NCBI RefSeq assembly: GCF_011043735.1
Contig: NZ_JAAKGV010000006.1
Span: forward strand, 227,015 to 291,014
DNA from: Methylobacterium sp. DB0501
GTDB lineage: Bacteria > Pseudomonadota > Alphaproteobacteria > Rhizobiales > Beijerinckiaceae
Direction: 5' to 3'
Length of the DNA stretch: 64,000 nucleotides
Shown here: positions 32,563 to 41,500 of the stretch, piece by piece
Layout of the letters: each line of letters begins with the position of its first letter
How positions within the stretch are numbered: the stretch's first letter is position 1
Position numbers and translations under genes: made by a program
The notes under the pieces: generated by a model
Told to the model about the DNA's origin: nothing
The model's input: only the letters and a program-made list of their open reading frames with translations
The model's database searches: none

Positions 32563-34245
32563 CTAGTCACGCGACGCGGACCCATCAGGCTGCGGTATCG
32601 CGCCAACCTTGTCCTGACGATCGATTTCAACGTCCGTTTTAGCATCTTTTTGTTGTGTATCTCTATTATATCCTTGTTCTGAATTAGATATATTATGATC
32701 TTCGTCTGACAACATTACGCCTTTAGCAGCAAATTGTGACAGCATGTATTGTAGATATGCGAATTCATTGTCGATATATGCTGTTGTCTTGATTTTAATA
32801 TCAGGCTTGGGAGCTCCATTTTTCCATTCTAAAGCCTTGCCATCACCATCTTTTCTCTTCGATTTTTCAAAATAGTCCCTGTACCTGTAAGGGGCCACGC
32901 CGATAAATGGCTCGAAATGCACCCTGTCTTTAGACAAGTCGGATTCAGACCGCTCAAGCGAAATATCGTCGATATATAATTCAGTCGCGTAGCTTTTTGG
33001 ATAAGGTTCGATATATACTACGCGCTTTATACCTGCAGAAATTATATGCTTAGCACAAAGATGGCAAGGGAATGTAGTGCAATACAAGACGTCGCCATCT
33101 ATAGAAATACCCTTCCTAGCAGCATCAGTAATAGCGTTCATTTCTGCATGTATAATCCTACCATATTCAATAACATCCATCATCATTAATCTTTTCGTAA
33201 GATCGACTTTTTTTTCTTCTTTTATCGAAGCAAGAAAATCACGCGTACTCATTTCCACGTATTTCTTTTCAATTAGACCTATAGCTTCAAGCTGCTTCAA
33301 GGTATCTCCAAGCAAACGATACTTGAAATTTTCGTTTGTGTCCCACCCGATTTTAAACTCACGAGCATCACCTCTGTCGTCTTCCCAATAGGTGCCCCCT
33401 GAGGGGCTGGGAACCTCGTTGCATCCAAGAACTTTAACCTCACCTTTTGGAGAAAATACAGCGGCCCCGACTTGCCTCGATAAATCAACCGACCTAAGTG
33501 ACGCTGATTTAGCAACATACATTCCATACTCATCTCGGGACGGTGAATGAAAATTATATCCAAACAAAATCTTTACAAATCTTCCGATTGTTTTCTTGGC
33601 GGAGTCGCTTGTAGATGCGTCAATAAATACATCAGCGAGCGGGTACACGTCTCTAAGTCGCTGCCCATAAGGATTGTCGGGCTCATTATCGTCGAGCTTC
33701 ACGAGGTTTAATGCCTCGCCTTCGAAATCAGAAATTCTTGTACTAGTATTATCGTAATCTCTCATTTTAGTAGCAAGTCGAGTTTTTCTTGCGATCGGAT
33801 CCATATAGGCGGATATTTGAAATACTTGCTTACCGTACAACTCTCTAAATAATTCTATTTCCTCAGTTCTTTTGAGTTGTCGAATTATATACGCCACTTT
33901 AGGGGCTGCAATCAAAGGATCTTTTGTTATTTTATTTCTTTCTCCCTGAATTAAGAACAAACTAACGTGAGCCATCAGAGCCTTATCTTCAAGTAATTTT
34001 CTATAATCATTTGCGCTTTTAATTCTTTTTTTATAATGCTCATTAAGTGTCTCTGCCCTGTTTTTTAGATTGTCATCTATAAGTTGCAAGAACTGCGTCT
34101 GATGTATTTCAACCGTTTTGTATCCAAATAACTTTAATTGATCTTGAAGAACATTTGAAACTAACTCAAGGTTTACGCCGATGGCGCCACAAAGAGGAAA
34201 GAACAACTCTGGATACTCGGTTGCTTGCTTGTTATTAACAGACAT
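32563..34245 (-). CDS. Anti-phage dCTP-deaminase-type protein, 560 aa
   Basis: The family depletes dCTP during phage infection. The N-terminal ~200 residues are kinase-like with a degenerate P-loop lacking Lys (FFPLCGAIGVNLELVSNVL). The C-terminal half is a deoxycytidylate/CDA-fold deaminase with zinc ligands in GRIIHAEMNAITDAARKG (HAE) and CTTFPCHLCAKHIISAGI (PCxxC). ASLRSVDLSRQVGAAVFSP is the typical start of the deaminase domain. The last ~70 residues are polar and disordered, and the final ten lie in GC-rich DNA, so the C-terminus may have been altered at a recombination junction. Confidence 0.85.
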   Translation of the reverse strand: MSVNNKQATEYPELFFPLCGAIGVNLELVSNVLQDQLKLFGYKTVEIHQTQFLQLIDDNLKNRAETLNEHYKKRIKSANDYRKLLEDKALMAHVSLFLIQGERNKITKDPLIAAPKVAYIIRQLKRTEEIELFRELYGKQVFQISAYMDPIARKTRLATKMRDYDNTSTRISDFEGEALNLVKLDDNEPDNPYGQRLRDVYPLADVFIDASTSDSAKKTIGRFVKILFGYNFHSPSRDEYGMYVAKSASLRSVDLSRQVGAAVFSPKGEVKVLGCNEVPSPSGGTYWEDDRGDAREFKIGWDTNENFKYRLLGDTLKQLEAIGLIEKKYVEMSTRDFLASIKEEKKVDLTKRLMMMDVIEYGRIIHAEMNAITDAARKGISIDGDVLYCTTFPCHLCAKHIISAGIKRVVYIEPYPKSYATELYIDDISLERSESDLSKDRVHFEPFIGVAPYRYRDYFEKSKRKDGDGKALEWKNGAPKPDIKIKTTAYIDNEFAYLQYMLSQFAAKGVMLSDEDHNISNSEQGYNRDTQQKDAKTDVEIDRQDKVGAIPQPDGSASRD

Positions 34246-34348
34246 TTAACTTGCCCGCCAACTCTATGGGAACGAACGTGAGTGACCACCCATTGTTAAC
34301 ATGCTATGGTGATTCTGCGGATTTGCAACCGTTGAAACGGGGTGGAAT

Positions 34349-34576
34349 ATGAATAGGCCGCAACAACTCACAGCGCAGTGGCTGTCGGAACAATTCACCC
34401 GCATAGCTAACAGCGAGCCCAACGGCAGAAATGTAGTGAGTGCCTCTGTTGATCGTGAGGCTTCACAAAACTACGCCTTGGCCGTGAGTCGATTTGTCGC
34501 CGGTACTGGCATCCACGGCCAGGAAGATACATCCAATCGCAGAACCTCTCCCCATCCCGAACCTTTTTCCGGCTAG
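34349..34576 (+). CDS. Doubtful hypothetical protein, 75 aa
   Basis: ATG 34349 is preceded by GGGGTGGA and opens a 75-codon frame divergent from the deaminase gene. The product begins MNRPQQLTAQWLSEQFTRIA and has a short amphipathic helix and a polar remainder. There is no recognised domain, and the GC level is intermediate. It could be a real small gene of the island or a chance frame. Confidence 0.3.
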   Translation: MNRPQQLTAQWLSEQFTRIANSEPNGRNVVSASVDREASQNYALAVSRFVAGTGIHGQEDTSNRRTSPHPEPFSG

Positions 34577-35096
34577 ATACATATATATCTAGTTACTGTG
34601 TCGCGCGCCAACCACCACAGTCGGCTTGACTGTACCTTCATTGTTCGAGCTGTTGCCTAACTCGTAGGCGCGCTCTTATCCGCACTGCCGGTCAGGTTAC
34701 CTTCGTTTGATTTGACCACGCTGCATAGACGCTCGTCGAAGGCCCGCCATCGCGCGGGCCTTTTCATTTTACGCCCCGGCCTCCGCGCAGAATCGTTTTT
34801 GCACCATGGGAGAAACCCGCCCAGCGCCTTCCTGCACCGGCAGCAGAAACTCAGCCAGTGCAAAAACTCCAAGCTCTAACTCTATAAAGATAAAAGAAAA
34901 AAATCTTTTTACCCTTCTTCCCTCCTATCCCTCTCCCTTCCATTGTTAGACCTGCTCTCCACACCCTCTCTCCAGCGAACGGCTTTTTACACCGTCAAGA
35001 ACTTGGGGGAGGGGGGTTGAGAGCCCGCGGCTGGTATGATCCGCCCGCCACGCCCCCGCCCGGTCCGGGTCTCCCGCCACGGAGATCCGGCCGACC
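34577..35096. other. Non-coding spacer before the late operon, 520 bp
   Basis: Contains the intrinsic terminator at 34741-34764 and a pyrimidine-rich tract (CCCTTCTTCCCTCCTATCCC region, ~34,910-34,945). Composition shifts back from AT-rich to GC-rich at about 34,970. No gene is supported. The spacer probably holds the late promoter and, given the NusG-like gene immediately downstream, possibly an antitermination site. Confidence 0.5.
34741..34764 (+). terminator. Rho-independent terminator
   Basis: GGCCCGC (34741-34747) and GCGGGCC (34754-34760) form a 7-bp stem with a 6-nt loop, directly followed by TTTT and an AT-rich stretch on the plus strand. It would stop rightward transcription leaving the island before the late operon. 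Confidence 0.75.
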
Positions 35097-35627
35097 ATGC
35101 CGACCACCGACACCCCGTCCGCGATCCGCATCTGGGTCGCCGCCTACGTGGCGGCGAACCGCGAGACCGCGGTGCGCGACGCCGCCGAGGCCCGCGCCTA
35201 TCCCGCCCTCCTGCCCACCGGCCTCGTCGAGGTGAGCCACGCCCGCCGGCGCATGCTGGTCGAGCGGCCGGTCTTCCCCCGCTACGTCTTCCTCGGCGTG
35301 CCGGAGGGCGCATCCTGGTACCCGCTGCGGGCCGTCCCGGGCGTGCTCGGCATCCTGTCGAGCGGGCAGCAGCCGCGGGCGGTGCCCAAGCGCGTCGTCG
35401 GCCTGCTGGAGGAGGCGATCGCCGCCAACGCCTTCACGCGGACCGCCGAGGCGGCCTTCGCGGCCGGGGAAGCGGTGAAGGTCCGGGTCGGCTCGGCCGA
35501 GCTCGACGCCTTCGTGGAGCGCGTGCGGCACACCCTGCCGGGCCAGCGCATCGACGTGGTGTTCGAGGCCATGGGCAAGCGGCACCGGGCGACGGTCCCG
35601 CTTGATCACGTCCGCGCCGCGGGGTAA
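35097..35627 (+). CDS. NusG/RfaH-like transcription antitermination protein
   Basis: 176-residue NusG-family protein. The NGN domain is seen in AIRIWVAAYVAANRETAVRD, EARAYPALLPTGLVEVSHAR, then FPRYVFLGVPEGASWYPLRA and VPGVLGILSS. A C-terminal KOW-like part follows (GEAVKVRVGSAELDAFVERV, RIDVVFEAMGKRHRATVPLD). Placed after a terminator and just before the terminase genes, it is a likely late-operon processivity factor. A host-gene regulator role cannot be excluded. ATG 35097 is the natural start of the NGN domain. Confidence 0.83.
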   Translation: MPTTDTPSAIRIWVAAYVAANRETAVRDAAEARAYPALLPTGLVEVSHARRRMLVERPVFPRYVFLGVPEGASWYPLRAVPGVLGILSSGQQPRAVPKRVVGLLEEAIAANAFTRTAEAAFAAGEAVKVRVGSAELDAFVERVRHTLPGQRIDVVFEAMGKRHRATVPLDHVRAAG

Positions 35628-35695
35628 ACCTTGCGGCATGCAGGGCCGCGGTGAGGTTTCACCCGCCCTGCGGATGCATTGGCGGAACGACCGGT

Positions 35696-35812
35696 ATGCC
35701 CGCCTTCCGCTCCCCCCGCACCACCAACGAGCAGCGTCAGGCCGACGGCCATTGCTGGGACGGCCTTGCCGTCCGGCCGAAGCGCCGCGCGGCGAACCCT
35801 CCCGACGCCTGA
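35696..35812 (+). CDS. Small basic protein upstream of terminase, 38 aa
   Basis: Short frame from ATG 35696 with nearly all third positions G/C. The product begins MPAFRSPRTTNEQRQADGHC and ends RPKRRAANPPDA. Tiny basic proteins of this kind occur just before terminase genes in Rhizobiales phages. No function known. The start lacks a clear RBS. Confidence 0.45.
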   Translation: MPAFRSPRTTNEQRQADGHCWDGLAVRPKRRAANPPDA

Positions 35813-35861
35813 TCCCCCGCCCGGGCCCCGAGCCCGCGCGGTGCCGCTCATCCGGGGCCCG

Positions 35862-36380
35862 ATGCCGATCCTCCCCAACTCGCGCCATGAGCGGTTCGCG
35901 CAGGAACTCGCCAAGGGTTCGTCGATCGGCGCGGCCTATGTTGCGGCCGGCTTCAAGGCGCACGACAGCAACGCCTCGCGCCTGAGCCGGAAAGAGCAGG
36001 TCCGGGCACGCGTCGACGAGATCCTGGCGGCGGGCGCGACCCAGGCCGGCGTGACGGTCCAGCGCATCGTCGAGGAACTGGCGAAGGTCGGCTTCGCCAA
36101 CATGCACGACTACATGCGCGTCGGCCCGGACGGCGATCCCGTCCTCGACTTCGGCCGGCTCACGCGGGACCAAGCCGCCGCGCTTGGCGAGGTGACGGTC
36201 GAGGACTTCCGGGACGGCCGCGGCGAGGACGCCCGCGAGGTGCGGCGGGTGAAGTTCAAGCTCCACGACAAGCTGTCCGCGCTCGAAAAGCTCGGCAAGC
36301 ACCTCGGGATGTTCAGCGACAAGGTCCAGCACACCGGAGAGGTCACCATCGTGTTCGACACGGTCGACGCCGAGGCGTGA
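35862..36380 (+). CDS. Terminase small subunit
   Basis: 172-residue DNA-recognition subunit. The N-terminal HTH has HERFAQELAKGSSIGAAYVA then AGFKAHDSNASRLSRK, matching the Terminase_2 pattern. The helical middle (RARVDEILAAGATQAGVTVQ) and the C-terminus (KFKLHDKLSALEKLGKHLGM) are family-typical. ATG 35862 starts the HTH domain; the frame is open further upstream but overlaps the small basic gene. The stop overlaps the large-subunit GTG (GTGA). Confidence 0.88.
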   Translation: MPILPNSRHERFAQELAKGSSIGAAYVAAGFKAHDSNASRLSRKEQVRARVDEILAAGATQAGVTVQRIVEELAKVGFANMHDYMRVGPDGDPVLDFGRLTRDQAAALGEVTVEDFRDGRGEDAREVRRVKFKLHDKLSALEKLGKHLGMFSDKVQHTGEVTIVFDTVDAEA

Positions 36381-37891
36381 GCGTCGCGTTCTCGCCCGGG
36401 CAGGAGGCGGCCCGCCGCCTGCTCGCCGGCCCGCAGCGCTACACCTGCCTCGTCGGCGGCACGCGCTCGGGCAAGACGTTCCTGACCGTGCGGACCATCG
36501 TGGTGCGCGGCCTCAAGGGGGCGGGCTCGCGCCACGCCCTGCTGCGCTTCCGGGCGAACGCCGCGCGCGCCTCGATCGCCCTCGACACGCTGCCGGCGGT
36601 GATGCGGACGTGCTTCCCGGGCGTGGCGCTCAAGGAGCACCGGCAGGACGGGTTCTTCGAGCTGCCGAACGGCTCGCAGTTCTGGATCGGGGGCCTCGAC
36701 GACAAGGACCGGGTCGAGAAAATCCTCGGCCTCGAATTCGCGACGATGTTCCTCAACGAGGCGTCGCAGATCCCGCACAGTTCGGCCACCATCGCGTTCA
36801 CCCGCCTCGCCCAGGTGGTGCCGGGCCTCAAGCAGCGGGCCTTCGTCGACCTCAACCCGGTCGGCAAGGCGCACTGGACCAACCAGCTGTTCGGCGAGAA
36901 GCGCGACCCGGTCTCGCGCCAGCCGCTGCCGGACCCCGACGACTACGCCCGGGCCTTCCTCAACCCGCGCGACAACGCGCACAACCTCTCGCCCGACTTC
37001 CTCCGGGCGCTGGAGGGCCTGCCCGAGAAGGCCCGCAAGCGCTTCCTGGAGGGCGTCTACGTCGACGAGATCGACGGGGCGCTCTGGACGCTGGAGGTGC
37101 TGGAGAAGCACCGCTGTCGGCCCGAGGACATCCCGGAGGGGAGGCGGGCCGCCGTGGTAGTGGCGGTCGATCCCTCCGGCGCGGCGAGCCGCCAGGACGA
37201 GGCGGCCGACGAGATCGGCATCGTGGTGGCGGCCCGCGGCACCGACAGCCACGGCTACGTGCTCGAGGACCTGTCCTGCCGCGAGGCGCCGGCGGTCTGG
37301 GCGCGCCGGGCGGTCGAGGCTTACCACCGCTACCGCGCCGACTGCATCGTGGCCGAATCGAACTTCGGCGGGGCGATGGTCGAAGCGACGATCCGCGCCG
37401 CCGACCCGAACGTGCCGGTGCGCCTCGTCACCGCGAGCCGCGGGAAGGCGGTGCGGGCCGAGCCGGTCTCGACCCGCTACGCCCAGGGCCAGGTGCACCA
37501 TGCCGGGCGCTTCCCGGTGCTCGAGGACCAGCTCTGCGCCTTCGCGGGCTCGGGCTACACCGGCCCGGGCTCGCCCGACCACGCCGACGCCTGCGTCTGG
37601 GCCCTCACCTACCTGCTCGGCATCGCCGACGGCACTGGCATCCTGGAATTCTATCGCCGGGAGGCCGAGGCCGCGCCCAGCATTCCCACCCCGCAGCACG
37701 GCTGGTCGATGCCCTCGGGGGTCGTCGAAGGGCAGGTCGTCCTGCTGGCCCCTCCCGGCACCGGGACTGTCATCGGGCTCACCGGCGCGCGCTATGCGCC
37801 CGATGCGGACGGCCTGGTGCGGGTGGCAGCGGAGGATGCAGGGCCGCTGCGGGCGGCCGGGTTCGTGGATGTCGAGGACGCGGCGGCCTGA
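36377..37891 (+). CDS. Terminase large subunit with C-terminal add-on domain
   Basis: Packaging motor/nuclease of 504 aa (Terminase_6-like). ATPase: Walker A LVGGTRSGKTFLTV, with Walker B-like FATMFLNEASQIP. RNase H-like nuclease: VVVAVDPSGAASRQDEAADE, DCIVAESNFGGAMVEA and SPDHADACVWALTYLL. Beyond the usual end, about 65 residues (from PQHGWSMPSG) include VLLAPPGTGTVIGLTGARYA and AGPLRAAGFVDVED. This resembles the N-terminal domain of the next protein. GTG 36377 overlaps the small-subunit stop. Confidence 0.9.
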   Translation: MSVAFSPGQEAARRLLAGPQRYTCLVGGTRSGKTFLTVRTIVVRGLKGAGSRHALLRFRANAARASIALDTLPAVMRTCFPGVALKEHRQDGFFELPNGSQFWIGGLDDKDRVEKILGLEFATMFLNEASQIPHSSATIAFTRLAQVVPGLKQRAFVDLNPVGKAHWTNQLFGEKRDPVSRQPLPDPDDYARAFLNPRDNAHNLSPDFLRALEGLPEKARKRFLEGVYVDEIDGALWTLEVLEKHRCRPEDIPEGRRAAVVVAVDPSGAASRQDEAADEIGIVVAARGTDSHGYVLEDLSCREAPAVWARRAVEAYHRYRADCIVAESNFGGAMVEATIRAADPNVPVRLVTASRGKAVRAEPVSTRYAQGQVHHAGRFPVLEDQLCAFAGSGYTGPGSPDHADACVWALTYLLGIADGTGILEFYRREAEAAPSIPTPQHGWSMPSGVVEGQVVLLAPPGTGTVIGLTGARYAPDADGLVRVAAEDAGPLRAAGFVDVEDAAA

Positions 37892-37977
37892 GAGCCCACT
37901 CACGCGCCCGTGCCACCAGCTTGTCCACAGCGCCGCCTGCGCGGCGGCCCGTTTCTCGACCAGGAGAACCCCCAGCC

Positions 37978-38523
37978 ATGATGCCGAAAGTCGTCCTCAA
38001 GGCGCCCCCGGGCGTCGGCGGACAGATCCACGCCAGCCAGTCCGGCCGCAACTACACGATCGCCCCCGACGGCACCGTGACGGTCGATTCCTCAGACGTG
38101 CGCGACCTCATCGGCGCGGGCTACGTCGTCCAGCAGCAGGGGGGCGACCCCAGCACCGCGACCGCGGCCCCGATCACCTCGCCCTCGCCCACCGCGGCGA
38201 CCGAGGGCGCCACCGCGCTCGACCCGGCCCAGCGCGAGGCCGGCCGGCGCGAGACCCCGTCCGACACCGCGCAGGGGCACCAGGATTTCGGCGGCGCCGT
38301 CCCGCCGCACGGCCGGCCGCTTGACCTCGGCAGCGACCCGGTGACGACCGCGCACAAGGCCGCCGATGCCGCGGCCGTCGCCGAGGCGGCCCAGCGCGCC
38401 GGAGCGCCGCAGGCCATGACGAGCCCGGAGGCGAACACCGGCAACGCCGCGCAGCCCGCTGGCACGGACGCGCAGCAGGACGAAGCCGCCAGACGCGCGG
38501 CCGAGGACGCACCGTCGGCCTAA
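37978..38523 (+). CDS. Hypothetical head-module protein, 181 aa, with APPG-type domain
   Basis: The N-terminal ~50 residues form a small beta-rich domain (VVLKAPPGVGGQIHASQSGR, YTIAPDGTVTVDSSDVRDLI, GAGYVV) shared with the terminase C-terminus and two later proteins. The rest is Ala/Gln/Thr/Pro-rich and probably disordered (TATAAPITSPSPTAATEGAT). ATG 37978 follows CAGGAGAA at good spacing. It lies between terminase and portal genes. A decoration or adaptor role is a guess from position. Confidence 0.7.
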   Translation: MMPKVVLKAPPGVGGQIHASQSGRNYTIAPDGTVTVDSSDVRDLIGAGYVVQQQGGDPSTATAAPITSPSPTAATEGATALDPAQREAGRRETPSDTAQGHQDFGGAVPPHGRPLDLGSDPVTTAHKAADAAAVAEAAQRAGAPQAMTSPEANTGNAAQPAGTDAQQDEAARRAAEDAPSA

Positions 38524-38554
38524 CGGCCGCACGCGGGCCGGATCCGGAGCGAGA

Positions 38555-41500
38555 ATGGCGAACCCGTCCCGCGGCGGCGTACAGGGCACGCCCCTGTCCC
38601 CGCTGACGCTCAAGCTCAGCTATGCCGCGCCCGGCCAGGGCTCTGCTTGGTTCGGGCCGGGCGCGCCCATGCCGCCCTCGGCGCCGTCGGAGGTGCGCGG
38701 CCGCGCCTGGGACTTCCCAGTTGGCTACAACCTCAACACCACCGCCCGGGCCTACGAGCCGGTCGGGTTCGACATGCTACGGCGGCTCGCCGACGGCTAC
38801 GACCTGCTCCGGCTCGTCATTGAGACGCGCAAGGATCAGGTCGCCCGGATGGACTGGACGATCCGGCCGCGGGAAGGGCGGGCGGTAAACGGCCGGACCG
38901 CTGCGCTGATCACGTGGCTGCGCAAGCCGGACGGGCTGCACCGGTGGGACGACTGGCTGCGCATGGCGCTCGAGGACGTGCTGGTCATCGACGCCTTGTC
39001 GCTGCTCAAGCGCCGCGACTACGCCGGCAACCTGCTGGCCCTGGAGCCGATCGACGGCGCCACGATCAAGCCGCTGGTCGACGACTGGGGCCGCATCCCC
39101 GAGCCCATGCTGCGGGCCGGCGAGACGGAGTGGCCCGACGCCTACCAGCAGGTCCTCAAGGACCTGCCGGCGGTGAACTACACCGCCAACGACCTGCTCT
39201 ACCGGCCGCGCAACCGCCGGGTGAACCGGGTCTACGGCTATTCGCCCGTCGAGCAGGTCATGACCACGGTCAACATCGCCCTGCGCCGGCAGGTCGGGAC
39301 CCTGGAATACTACACCTCGGGCAACGTCCCCGACTCGCTGATCGGCGTGCCCGACACCTGGACGCCCGACCAGATCGCGGCGTTCCAGAACCACTGGGAC
39401 TCGCTGTTCGAGGGTAACCAGGCGCGCCGGCGCAAGGCCAAGTTCGTGCCCGGCGGCGTCGCCAAGACCTTCATCCAGACCCGCGAGCCGGAGCTGAAGG
39501 GCGAGTTCGACGAGTGGCTGGCGCGCGTCGTGTGCTTCGCCTTCTCGACCTCGCCGCAGGCCCTGCTCAAGCAGATGAACCGAGCCTCGGCCGACACCCA
39601 GAAGGAGATCGCCGAGGAAGAAGGGCTCGCCCCCCTCCTCGATTGGGTGAAGGGCCTGATCGACGATGTGCTCGCCGACGATTTCGGCGCGCCGGAGCTC
39701 GAATTCGCCTGGGCCGAGGACGTCCAGATCGACGAGGCGCGGCAGGCCGAGATCCTGCGGGGCAAGGCCTCGTCGGGCCTGATGAGCATCAACGAGGTGC
39801 GGGCGAAGGACGGCCTCGACCCCGACCCGTCGCCGGCGGCCAACCAGCTGATGGTCCTCACCGGCTCCGGCTACGTGCCGATCGACGCGAACACGCTGGA
39901 GGGCAGGCAGGCGGCGATGGCGCTGCTCGGGCCGCCGGCGGGGCCGGATGGTGCGTTCGGGGCGCAGGGCGGCGGGCAGGAGCAGGACGGCGAGGATGAG
40001 GTAGCCAAGCGGCTCCTTGCCAAGTTCGACCCGGATCAGCCCCGGGCCGCCGACGGCAAATGGACCAGCGGCGGAGGCGGCAGCGCGGGCGGCGATGGTC
40101 CGGCGAAGATCCGAGGGGAGGAGGCGCGCGGGACGTTCCGCGGCGTGGTCCGCAACACCACCATAGCGGCGGCCCTCCTCGCTGGCGGCGCCGTTGTCAC
40201 AGCGATGAGCGGTGGGACGGCGCCGGCCGTCGTCGCCTTGGCAACCTACGCCGCGGATTCCCTGCTCACCAACGCAGCCGAGAAGGTCGCCCGCCACCTT
40301 CTGTCCGAGGCTGGTGTGGACGCAGAGGCGGCCACGGGCCTCGTCGCTGGCGCGCTCGACAGTGCCGGCCTCGGCGGGTTGCTCAAGGCCGAGAGCACCG
40401 GGATCGTGTCCGACCTGCGCCGCGAACTCGCCGCCACGGTGAATGCCGCGCTCGACGAGATGAGCCGGCACGTCGAAGAGGCGCGCGGCGACTTCGACGA
40501 GGACGTGCGCGAGGCGGCCCTGGCTGCGATCGAGGAGCGCCGACGCTCCTGGCAGGACAAGGTCGCGGCGATCGGGGCACCGGCCGAGAAGGCTGCCGGC
40601 TTCACGAAGCGATGGGGGCGGCCGGACCCGGTCCCTTTCGACCGGCCGGCCACGCGCCGGGCCATCCGGGCGATCACGGGACGGGTTGCGGGTGCGCTCG
40701 CCGGTATCCGTGACGAAGCGGTCGCGGCGGCGCGCGGGCTCGGCAAGCTCGCCAAGGCCGCGCCGAACCCCGAGGATACGGAGCGAGCCCGGCGGGAGGC
40801 GGACGCGTTCGTCGACCGGCTCGACCTCTCGGACCTCGACGAGCTCGCGCCGGGCCTCGCCGACGATCTGGCGGGCGTTGCCACCGACACAGTGCGCCGG
40901 ACCATGGCGCAGGTCGGCGCCGATGGCCTGGACACCCTGGTCGACCAGGTCAACGAGGGGGCCGTCGCCGAGGCCCGGGCCCGGGCGGCCGAACTGGTCG
41001 GGATGCACTGGGACGAGGACGGCAACCTCGTCGAGGCGAAGCGCGCCTCCTACCGGATCGACGAGACGACCCGGGAGAGCCTGCGCGAGACGATCGTCTC
41101 TGGGCTGGCCCGCAACATTGGCTCGGACGCGATCGCCGACGAGATCGAGGCCTCCTACGCGTTCTCGGCCGAACGGGCGCTCACCATCGCCGAGACCGAG
41201 GTGGCCGCGGTCAACGGGCAGGCCTCGCTGGAGAGCTACCACGCGGCGCGACACGCGGGCGTCGGAGTCAAGAAGGCGTGGTGGGCCGAGAACGGATGCT
41301 GCGCGGCCTGCCAGGCCAACGCCGAGGCCGGGCCGATCGACCTCGACGACGAGTTCCCGAGCGGGGACGAGACCACCCCGGCGCACCCGAAATGCCGCTG
41401 CGTGGTGGCGCCGGTCGTCGAGGATGGGCCGGAGGCGGTCGGCAAGGCGTTCGATCCGCGTCAGGGGCGGGACGAGCGGGGCCGGTGGACGTCGGGTCTC

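Larger units (their letters stand above)
26689..34340. other. AT-rich accessory (moron/defence) island within the prophage
   Basis: Genes here are AT-rich compared with the phage genes on both sides and most point leftward, against the late and early operons. Content: Nudix hydrolase, P-loop kinase, DUF3850 protein, FAD/GAF-like protein, secreted protein, trypsin-like protease and dCTP-deaminase-like protein. A GC-rich interval (about 30,530-31,490, and another at 32,360-32,590) splits it. It therefore looks composite: at least two AT-rich modules acquired separately. The presence of a known anti-phage family suggests superinfection defence cargo. Confidence 0.7.

Noticed and set aside
34657..34872. 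71-codon minus-strand frame between the island and late operon
   Set aside because: It runs through the terminator hairpin and its product looks random.
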